Source: Priapulus caudatus (lineage: Eukaryota; Priapulida; Priapulimorpha; Priapulimorphida; Priapulidae). From it: a DNA stretch of 28,976 nucleotides. Each line of letters opens with the position of its first letter. The stretch's first letter is position 1. The notes under the pieces were generated by a model that searched no databases, was not told where the DNA came from, and worked only from the letters and a program-made list of their open reading frames with translations. The stretch covers positions 16,704-45,679 of the forward strand of contig NW_014578053.1 in the NCBI RefSeq assembly GCF_000485595.1. Reading direction: 5' to 3'. The position numbers and the translations under genes were made by a program. Positions 1-10,797 of this stretch are shown piece after piece.

Positions 1-1430
<1,430 letters not shown>

Positions 1431-1432
1431 AA

Positions 1433-1480
1433 CAGCAGCAGCAGCAACAACAGCCGCAACAACAACAGCAGCAGCAGTAC
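1433..1480. repeat. CAG/CAA triplet-rich tract
   Basis: A degenerate run of CAG and CAA triplets broken by CCG. It would read as polyglutamine in one frame, but no extended open frame surrounds it, so it is treated as cryptic simple sequence. Confidence 0.8.
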
Positions 1481-3807
1481 ATGCACGAAGTCAACAACAG
1501 TAGCCTTCTCAAAAGATGTTCCTCATGGAAAGACAACCCACTTACTTAGGCTCGTGATCTCGCCTGCTTCTCATGAGTAGTATTAAATTCGGCACGACAA
1601 CAGCAACTAGTTAGTGACACAGACTTGTTCACGGTGAAACTAACAACCCGTGTGATGCACGTGCACAATATATAATAATCAGCGAGTAACGTATTACGGA
1701 ATGTTATCAAGCGACACGTTATCGTTTATGTCAACTAATCTTTACAAACGAATTAACGTCTTACTTTACATTAAAATGCGAACATGTGTCCTCGTAGATA
1801 GATGATAAAGTTAAAGAATGACTGTGTGCAGTAGTAATTCACCGCTGAATATCGGCGAGTTTCACCTACAGATGACAGGTTTGTACAATAGAACAAGAAG
1901 CAAAATACGCATGCAACAGCATATAATAACACAGCATGTTATGACTAGATCCGATCCCGTAAACGAACGCGTTCATTAGATCATCTCATATTAACAACCT
2001 TTGGAATTTTCGTTCGAAAATATAATATAGTCAAACGGTAATCACATACGTATATACAAATGTATATCCGATAAACTGTGGGGCGTGTATGTGTGCATTG
2101 TAAAAACGCAATGTATAAATAAAACAAGACACGACAAAAATGCATTAGATACGAAAGTGGTATGTAAGCGTACATAACGCATGTAAAACGAAAACGGAAA
2201 CCTAAGTACCCAAATATCGATATCGGCTTAACACACGAATAAAAATAACCGCGTAAAGCTGGCAGGCAGGTTCTCTTGGTCTCCGCTTCATGATCACTGG
2301 CATAACAAAGCTGCATGGCGGCAGAGAAACGCTGGCGCCAGCAATACGCAACACTTTCTGCTCGCTCGATGTGAACGTCAAAATAATAACGACTAGCACG
2401 TACACGACTAGCTCGTTTCCTTGTCACGCATTTGTATAGCGTTTACATGGTAAAATATATATAGTTTTGTCTTAAGTAGATCTGCTACCCTTATTAATTT
2501 GAACAGTGGTGTATAGCAATACATGGTCCCTGTGTGTGTGTGTGGGAGGGGTTGTCGCCTACCATAGGCCGCAGACTGCCCCGCGTGGAAAGAAATTTGC
2601 GTGTTCTTGAAGCGAGCTAATTAACATTATTTATTATTCATGATCGAAAAGTTAATGAACGCCTGAAACTGAAAACAAATCAATATGCGGGTTCATTAGA
2701 ATTTGAGAGTCTATGGGGGCACTCAGTCCTAGTCGCACCAGTAACTGCCCAGTATAAACTTGCAGTGACACAAAAATAACATGATTATATCACGCTTGTG
2801 ACGTCATAAGCATATATAGGTTATACAAAGTGAACGGTAGATGGCGCAACGAAATGTGAGGAGTCCGCCGGAATGTGAGAAGTGCCGCATCGCATAAGGA
2901 ATGGCGATAGAGAGCATGCATATTGAGAAGCTATAATGAACACAAGGATCAGCAGTACGAATAACCACATTCATCTCAGAGAGTATTTCGAAATCCGACA
3001 AATGCAAGAAGGGAAAAAACACGAACTGTGAAATTCACGAAACCCTTACGCACTATCGACCAGTGCTAGACGGATTCCAGTCTCTGTGGCTGAGCCCATA
3101 AGAGTTAATTCTCAACGACTTGAAACCAAATCCTTTTAAAGCATTGGAAGAAACCCAGCTAACAAACACTACCATCACTGTGTAGAGCCCCAAAGCAATC
3201 AACAGTAAGCTCAGTAAACCTAGTACAGCGCTCGGAGTAATAATGGAGGCAGCGCTTATACGACGGGTGCAAATTTGCTGACGTGTGGCGTAGCACGACA
3301 CGTTTACGTTATGCATGTTGTAATGTCGACAGCTAGAACGCACGTAATTGTGAGAATGCGAGAACTGGCTCATGTCCATATAGCGTCCACATCATAAACG
3401 ACAACGGGAATCCCCCAGATCAGCCGAGAAGCACGGCCCGCATCGTTTACTAATACGCGTGATGACCGCAAAAGCGATAGAATTCGGCGCGAAAGATACC
3501 GTTTATCCGTTGAGCAACACAAAGCAACTAGGTACGCGATACTCTTTGAATAATTGTTCATCGGACTTCACGTTAAGAGCAATTTCATTATAAGACAAAG
3601 TCCAAATATATATTAGGAGTATTCTTAAAATGAAATTACTCTTAATATACGAGATTCTATATAAACTATATACTCGTATATAACAACATTAGAGATCACC
3701 ATTGCTAGGTATTATGTAGTCGCTTATTAACTGTATTAGCATTAACTCCACAAAAGAAGCCTCTCAGTAATGTGCGCGCAAACAGACATCAGAATAAAGG
3801 TGCTTTC
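1481..3807. other. Unique sequence without a supported gene
   Basis: Open frames of 60-150 codons occur, for example minus-strand 1981-2427 and 3053-3379, but none shows a recognisable domain or credible exon borders. A short GT run lies at 2530-2543. The motif TAGATGGCGC near 2832 recurs in related form elsewhere in the window. Apart from the inverted repeat at 3573-3645, listed separately, I see nothing else. Confidence 0.55.
3573..3645. repeat. Imperfect inverted repeat, 22-bp arms
   Basis: The left arm (3573-3594, TTAAGAGCAATTTCATTATAAG) pairs with the right arm (3624-3645) with about two mismatches across a spacer of about 29 bp. It could form a stem-loop. It could also be the ends of a tiny non-autonomous element, although no target-site duplication was recognised. 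Confidence 0.6.
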
Positions 3808-3814
3808 AACTTAC

Positions 3815-3930
3815 TGACTAGTGATACCTGCCATCAACCGACTGACTAGATACTTGCCTTTAACTGAGTGACTAGATCCTTGACTTCAATTAACTGACTA
3901 GATCCTTGACTGATATCTTTAACTAAAAAA
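3815..3930. repeat. Imperfect 26-28 bp minisatellite, four units
   Basis: The core TGACTAGATCCTTGACT recurs, with variation, starting at 3815, 3843, 3869 and 3895. The spacing is 28, 26 and 26 bp. The first unit is the most diverged. Confidence 0.75.
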
Positions 3931-4510
3931 ACAGCAACATTCGTAGGCATTACGTACGTTTAACCCAAATCTTCTCTAGAAGCGACCGATGTCAGCATAG
4001 CAACAAACCGCTCACTTGTAGTGCTTTGAGACGAACTATGGCTCGGCCCACAGCGAGTGGAATGAATCTATAGCCCATCTTGAATCAACACTACCAGTGC
4101 CGAACATTGCAGCCCATCATGATCACGGTAGAAGGTCATCGACGTAGAAGCGTTTACAAGTGCATGAGCAGGCGTGGAGAATGACTGGTTAGTGGTAACC
4201 GCAAAAGCTCCGGGCATCGGTTACATGACTATGGAATCATGAAATGGATGGACCATAGTGTAACGTGTGGAGAATGATACACTAGCGCCGATCGGATTCA
4301 TAAATTAGCCTACTTTACGCGTGTATCTACTATAGGAGCGCAGGTCAGTCATTCGTTCATCTATCGATCGAGGATATGCTATGCTAGCACGTACTGACGG
4401 TGTTTCTCCTGGGAGATAGCTTGCACTTTCTATTGCTTATTGCTGAACCCTGGTGACCCTAAGTTCACTGACCACTGATGGCCTTAGGTTAACTGAACAC
4501 TGGTGGCCGT
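3931..4510. other. Unique sequence without a supported gene
   Basis: No open frame or recognisable element was found. Immediately before the next minisatellite, 4440-4510 contains degenerate CACTGATGGCC-like units that look like decayed copies of it. Confidence 0.5.
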
Positions 4511-4622
4511 GACATCACCAACCAGTGGTAGTGATGACATCACCAAACAGTGATAGTGATGACATCACCAAACAGTGATAGTGATGGCATAACCAACCAG
4601 TGGTAGTGATGGCATCACCACT
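4511..4622. repeat. 25-bp minisatellite, about 4.5 units
   Basis: Units begin at 4511, 4536, 4561, 4586 and 4611 (partial), with consensus GACATCACCAAMCAGTGRTA plus GTGAT. Two neighbouring units are identical, which points to recent unequal exchange or slippage. Each unit contains a short ATCAC...GTGAT inverted pair. Confidence 0.92.
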
Positions 4623-4734
4623 GACTACTGGAGGAAGTGAGAACGCACCGTGAGTCCAACGTGTCCAGACACATACCACTAGCAAAGAAGCAAACGCAGC
4701 AGAGAACGGGGAACGCTGTGAGTGTGGGCTGTGA

Positions 4735-4832
4735 GTTATAAGCGATGAGCTGTGAGTTGTGGGTTGTGAGCTGTGAGTTGTGGGTTGTGAGCTGTGAGTT
4801 GTGGGCTGTGAGCTATAAGCGATGAGCTGTGA
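4735..4832. repeat. 21-bp minisatellite bracketed by direct copies
   Basis: Three tandem 21-bp units begin at 4747, 4768 and 4789, each starting GAGCTGTGAGTTGTGGG. They are bracketed by near-identical copies of TATAAGCGATGAGCTGTGAG at about 4737 and 4813. The array is GT-rich and strand-asymmetric. Confidence 0.85.
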
Positions 4833-4983
4833 GGCGTGATCACGGAAGCCGCTGCGTCGTCTGGCAGACGTCTGCTAAGCGCTCGTGACGCGACAGGGAG
4901 TTGACGTCACCGCAGCGCTGCTGGCTGCTGCAGCGTCTCATGAATGAATCGAACAGCGCGACGCGTGCACACGATTCCCATTC

Positions 4984-5119
4984 CCGCCACCGCCCCCGCC
5001 ACCACCACCATCGCCGCCGCCACCACCACCAGCAGCACTGCTGCTGCAGCTGCTGCTGCTGGTGCTGCTACTGTCGCTAAACATTGCGACAGTACAGCGT
5101 TGACCATCGCACACGCCAT

Positions 5120-5177
<58 letters not shown>
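4984..5177. repeat. CAC/CAG triplet region with (CAG)19
   Basis: A mixed CCG/CAC/CAG region (4984-5073) is followed by a pure CAG array of 19 triplets at 5121-5177. The plus frame 4944-5237 would encode threonine/alanine-rich sequence and then polyglutamine, and the minus frame polyalanine or polyleucine. Open frames over pure triplet arrays are expected by chance, and no flanking domain or splice structure supports a gene. Confidence 0.9.
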
Positions 5178-5179
<2 letters not shown>

Positions 5180-5646
5180 CTCGTGTGAACTGAGACTGCA
5201 CCCCGAACACGCGCCATTCAGTAAAACTTCTCTGTGAACGGAGCAGCGCCGTGGTGGTGGCGAATCGATGCGTCGTGGCGGCGGGCGGCTCACTATCTCG
5301 CGCGCGAGCGTACGTACGCGATGTCGCGTTCGAACGCTGCGCAGACGAAATACAGCGACGTACATACAGCCAGCCAGCCAGCCATGCTCGTGACGGGAGA
5401 AGTAGTGGGAAGGTGGCGGGTGAGGGGGAGGGGGGAGGGAGGGAAGACTAGAGTGTCGGAAGAGGTATGTGGACGTGAATGGGGTAGGGCGGAAAGAACA
5501 ACGCTCGGGGGGAGGTGTGTGGGGTAAGGCCAGGGAAGGATGTCCAGAAATGTCCAGGGGAGATGGTCAGTTTAGGTGGAAAGGAAAGCTAGAGAGTGAG
5601 GGAAAGCAAAGATACAGAGGGAGAGGGAGAGGGAGAGGGAGAGAGG

Positions 5647-5677
<31 letters not shown>

Positions 5678-7134
5678 CGGGAGAGAGAGGAAGCAGGAGC
5701 ACACAAGGCAGGTGGTGAGTGATAGTGGGATGAAAAGGTCTGGGGAGGTGGTAGGAACGTCTACGAAGATTGTGGGGGAGAGGGATGACAGAAGTTACGT
5801 TGAGGGCACCATGAAGAGGTAGAGGACAGGGCCAGTGTCCAGTATTGCTTGCCAACCGCTTAATTGTACATGACATTTTACATAGGGATCGAGGATCAAC
5901 ACGGCTTGAACACACGCCTATCAGCATTTACGCACGGTTCACATACGATCCCGTACATGCATGCGTACACGATGCTACATTGCCGCCAACCTCTTTACGA
6001 TCAGTGTGTTATCATAGCATGGGCATCATAAATTATTAGCTCGGCTGTGTTCAGCAAGAACTCGCATTACATTAATACCCTAAAAACGATTGCGGAGGAA
6101 TCGTTAATGCGGTCGGGGAGCAAGACTGGCGAGCGAAACAACAACGAACGCATTTTAAAGGCTCTGCCGGAGGATGACAATGCGACGTATCCGCTGAAAA
6201 GAACAGACATGTTGGATGATAGCGTGTTCTACGCGGGAGATGTCTAAATGCGGAAAGGTCAAAACTGAAGTCGATGAATAACAACAACGGCACATGTACA
6301 TGCGATCAATTAAGCGCGCTGCCTATCAAGTCTACTCTGTCTTGTGCGCGCGTGTGTGCGTGCGTAGCTGACTGCACGCACGTACGTACGCGAATGCACG
6401 CACGCACTCCAGCACGCAAGGGCACGACTGCCGCTCGCTGTTACCACTTAATCACTGTTATCAGCCGTAGCAGACCACTTCTAGGACAATTCGCTTCTGG
6501 TTTCAACACCCCTGCAATCTAGTACATTACCAGAAACAGACAATAAACGGAGCCGTTTATTATGTATTCTGGATATTACGAGAGTATCCACGACTATAGG
6601 CATTCATTCGGCGGCCAGCGACGCAAGAACTGCGGAACCTCTAGCGCTCGACGAGGGATGCCAAAAGTTTATCGACCCCCAAACGCCGACGCCGCGTGCT
6701 TACGATTGGCTAATGCGAATCCAAATTGCATCATAGCATCTCGTGTCATGAACCCACGATCTATCTTTGATGTAATAATCGGTGGGCCGAGCCAGCAAGG
6801 GACCGATATGAGAGTGCCTGTCTGTGGCCGAGCGCCGGTCGGTGTGGGAGAGTGCTACGTACAGCCTCCGGGAAAAATACAGAACAGAACCTGGAAGCCG
6901 CGTTCACGTGGCGAATGCCTGCTCGTCTAGGTCGATCATACATCGATATACACACAGGCAGAGATCTTCAAGCAGGAACGCACTGTGATTGCTGGGATGC
7001 TAGTGATCAGTGATACTGTCAGCGTGTGCGCATGCGACGGCAAGTAGGACGTATCTAGCAAGCTCATCTGATCACGTAACACACGAGGTGGTCTTTGTAC
7101 CAAGAAATCTCAACACCCTTACATGCCCGCACTT
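5178..7134. other. Repeat-rich sequence without a supported gene
   Basis: A purine-rich stretch (about 5400-5690) includes a GA array at 5613-5680. Beyond it the sequence is unique. The plus-strand open frames 6047-6247 and 6562-6930 have no recognisable motif and no clear splice borders, so they are not annotated. Confidence 0.5.
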
Positions 7135-7135
7135 A

Positions 7136-7171
<36 letters not shown>

Positions 7172-7490
7172 GCACCCCGCTATTGACCAGTAGCAGAAGC
7201 AGCAGCAGCACCACCACCACTGCCACCACCGCCGCAGCTGCAACCGCCACCAGCAGTAGCAGGAGCAATGGCAGCAGCAGCAGCAGCACCACCGCCACCG
7301 CCGCCGCCACTGCAACCGCCAACAGCAGTAGCAGGAGCAACGGTAGCAGCAGCAGCAGCAGCAGCAGCAGTAACACCGCCAGCACTACGACTACCACAAC
7401 CACCACCAGCAGCAGCAGCAGATGTAATAGTAGTAGTTGCGGAAGCACCAGCAAGGACAGTATAGCAGTAGTAGTTAGCAGATAAGTAGA
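7135..7490. repeat. (ACGC)n array followed by triplet-rich tract
   Basis: A pure ACGC tetranucleotide array occupies 7135-7170. About 300 bp of degenerate CAG/CAC/CCG triplets follow (7192-7490). The triplet periodicity keeps several frames open on both strands at once, typical of simple sequence and not of coding constraint. Confidence 0.9.
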
Positions 7491-7711
7491 TAACACCAGC
7501 AACGGCGCTGGCATCCACGCGTACCTGCGTGTGGCAGGGCAGGGAGGGGGAGGCAGCAGCGCATGGCTTCCATCGAAAGAGAGTCAACAACGTCAAACCG
7601 TAAGCCGACGCAGAATTGACTAGAGCTCACGAGCTTAACTTCTCATCTGTCTACCAGACCATGCTGATGCCACTCACAACATCGAATCAATAAGCACAAC
7701 GGCATTGGCGT

Positions 7712-7715
<4 letters not shown>

Positions 7716-7799
<84 letters not shown>

Positions 7800-7834
7800 C
7801 GAGAGAGCGAGAGAGCGAGAGAGAGAGAGAGAGA
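7716..7834. repeat. (GA)n microsatellite
   Basis: A long AG dinucleotide array with four regularly spaced GCGAGAGA interruptions near 7791-7818. It ends in a degenerate purine tail. Confidence 0.97.
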
Positions 7835-9752
7835 GAAAGAGGGAGGAAGGGAGAAAGAAATATAGACAGTGAGGGGAAGAGACATTGACGTTGCCAATAT
7901 GCCGTGCGTACCTCTCTTTCTCTCTATGAGGTCACATTAGCGATGGGAGTATCCCGTCTTGTACGAAGCCAAGTAGACTAGTGACTTAATGGAATCGATG
8001 TGCATGCCATTCTGTTTCAACTTCAACACTCGTTTCGAGTGCGCGACGGGCAGTAAACGACGTGAAACCTACGTGCGAACATCACACTTACAGCAAGTGA
8101 AGGGAGCTGCTGGCTAAAGAAGCAATGTAGTCGTAATATTAGTTTTACTCGCCACAATCCTACGCGTTATAATAGCTGATATCATTACCGTAGACTTGCG
8201 GGATGTTTCTGGCAATGGTGCCCTCAGATCTATAGGCTACTTTTTCTTATATTTATTGGGAACACACGTTACTGGACATTTTAGACTCACTAGAATTTCC
8301 GCTATCACCAACAATGCAAGTTCGAGATCATTTAAAACAAATTCACAAAAGATCGAGATCACTCAAAAGAATTGCTCAGTTACGCATGTGCATAGCAACC
8401 GAAAAGCTTGCGGCAACCACGCTTAGTTAGTGTGTATCTCGTGCGTGTGTCTCTCTATACACTAGCTGACTGTGAGCTGGAGGAGTACGCGTTCCCAGCA
8501 CGAGTTAATGTGTGATCATCCAAACAAACAACAACAACTCTACACTCCCACCAGCATCACCGACCACGTCCGTGAAATACACCACAGTTCCACCCCATAT
8601 TATCACGTCACTGGAATGCAATTGATTAAAACACAGTTCGTACTACTGCCAGTCTATCAAGAAAGATAGCTGAGAATATCTGGAATAAAATACAAAGGTG
8701 GTAATTCAAAACATCAACTTCAACTGTATGCCAACGAAGAGGTTTTACGTGTAAACAGTTCAGCGAGTAGAGAGACGCTAAGGCCAAGAGTGAGTGATTC
8801 AGTGAGTGTGTGCGTGTGTGTGTGTGTGTGTGTGTGGGCGCGCATACGCGCGTGTATGGCTGTCTGTCTGTGTATGTGCCTGTATGTACTATGTCAACCA
8901 TGCAGTATGTAAACTTGATGTACAACTTTTATAGTCCATAACCGACTAAAATCTAAACATCTACTGATATCACTAAACGGCTGCAGGGTATTCACGCGGT
9001 GCAAAACGTCCTTGAAATGACTGGGAAGGTCAGCCACATGTTATGAATCAATATCTGCAGACAACGTTTCACATTTGTGGCACAAGCGATGGTGCTATGT
9101 CGTGCAAAGAACAAACTAAAGTATCGTACACAATCTTCCAAATGCACGAACCCCGAATATTTTTTTATCCGCATTCAATTTTCCCAAAAAATCCATTTAA
9201 TGTTCATACGTGCACGCCATTTTCTAATTAACAAGGCATTTTAAAAGTAAGGAGTAAATAACGTGGGTTATCTGTTAGGGATTACCCTATCCACATGCGC
9301 TGATGGTGACCCCCCATCTGACCTGCCTGACCTCGCAATGACCCCGCAGCCTCGGCAGCCTACCCCTACTATAAACTAGTATATAAAACCTGGTGTTTGG
9401 CACGATCGTAAAGAATCTAATACAGTCTACAAATGTTCATTATAGGCTCTATAATTGATAACCTGGATCCGTAACGTCCTGAAGGGATTTTTGCCGTGTA
9501 CATTTACAGAGGTGCGACTGCCGGCTAGTGGAAAAAGACCAAGCGGCCACCATTGCTGGTGAGAAGTGTCAGTCGTCCCTCGCTTTGAAAACTTTGTTAG
9601 AGTAAAAACTTTACAAGTGCGACACGTGCTTTGGTGACAAACCCATTGACTAGATTTCGAACATCAGTCCAGCACTGGCTATCGATCACTTGTAACGATA
9701 GCTGCCATGGTGTATGCACCACGATCGAAAAATACATTGACATGTGTGCGTG
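7835..9752. other. Unique sequence without a supported gene
   Basis: A GT microsatellite lies at about 8808-8836. Short open frames such as 8196-8426 and 8626-8925 have no recognised domain. Nothing else is supported. Confidence 0.5.
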
Positions 9753-9977
9753 CGTTAACCCGACAGTCACGTTAATACGGTCACAGCATTAACGGGACAG
9801 TCATGTTAATACGGTCCCCGCATTAACCGGATAGCCACGTTAATACGGTCCCCGCATTAATTGGACAGCCGTGTTAATCCGGCCGCCGCTTTAACCCGAC
9901 AGCTGTGTTAATCCGGCCACCGCTTTAACCTGACAGCTGTGTTAATCCGGCCACCGCTTTAACCCGACAGGCACGTT
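9753..9977. repeat. 34-bp minisatellite, six to seven units
   Basis: The units are 34 bp long and of the form (A/C)CGG(T/C)C...GC(A/T)TTAAC followed by ACAG...GTTAAT. Every unit carries an ATTAAC/TTTAAC word and a GTTAAT word in inverted relation. The left units (ACGGTCCCCG type) and right units (CCGGCCACCG type) form two sub-families, so the array grew in two phases. Confidence 0.93.
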
Positions 9978-10478
9978 AGCCAATGCAAGCTTTTACCGAA
10001 CAAAATGCAAGCACCTCTCTGTGTGAGCGACCGACTGACTACAGACGTGAAGCATCAGTGTTCATGTGCAGACAACCTACTACAGAGCAACGCGCGCGTG
10101 ACTACGCCGTCGCTAGCATCACTAGATCAAGTATATAAATGCCCGCGAAACGATAAGGGTGGGGTATATGTACAATGGAAAGCTTGCAGAAGGATTGCAT
10201 CACTCACAACCTTTCGAGTGGGTTCATGCCACTGACCTAAATATAGTATTAGGATAGCCGGTTGTAACCTGGATAGCTAAGTTAACAGATGAGGTAACTT
10301 GGCCCCCATATTGTTCGACAGCAAATCGATTTACTGCTTGTTAATAAAACAATGTGCATTGAATCAAAGTCCAACTGCCGCATTGTCAATCCGTAATGAT
10401 AATTAAGACTTTCTTGCCAACCAATATGGATGCAAAGTAATATCATGTCATTTCCACAATGCGCCATCCAGTATATAT
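9978..10478. other. Downstream flank of TRMT9B
   Basis: Unique sequence beyond the 3' end of the minus-strand methyltransferase gene. I found no AATAAA on the minus strand in the roughly 600 bp below the stop codon; a weaker AGTAAA variant lies at about 10330. The position of the mRNA 3' end is therefore unknown. Confidence 0.45.
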
Positions 10479-10616
10479 ATATATATCAGTAGAAAGGTAA
10501 TAACAATATTAATAACAATGTTATTAACGATATCATTACCAATGTCATCAACAATGTTATCAACCACACCATTAACAATGTTACTGACACTGTTACTACT
10601 GATATATATATAATCT
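10479..10616. repeat. 12-bp minisatellite framed by inverted (AT)n-CAGTAG
   Basis: Eight 12-bp units (10502-10597, consensus AACAATGTTATY) are flanked on the left by an AT run leading into CAGTAG and on the right by CTACTG leading into an AT run. The flanks are inverted copies of each other. The block sits about 180 bp beyond the TRMT9B stop, so it may lie in the 3' UTR. Confidence 0.85.
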
Positions 10617-10797
10617 CTTACCCGCACTTATATATAGACCAGTGGATTGCACACGTGGAGAGTGCATGCCCAGTAGCACACACTTGGCACGAGACTGCCC
10701 ACCCACCCAGCTCGACCAAAGCGCGTGACCTTCCGCTCACCCACCCACGCTCGTGCGACCGCCCCACCCATGCTCGACCAGCCGCTCGGCACGCAGG

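Noticed and set aside
4944-5237. Plus-strand frame with threonine/alanine-rich sequence and polyglutamine
   Set aside because: Triplet repeats keep several frames open on both strands here; no flanking conserved sequence or splice signals support coding.
6562-6930. 122-codon plus-strand open frame
   Set aside because: No recognised motif, no splice context, and no support from neighbours; a frame of this length can occur by chance in 29 kb.
7119-7596. Overlapping open frames on both strands
   Set aside because: All arise from the ACGC and CAG/CAC simple repeats.
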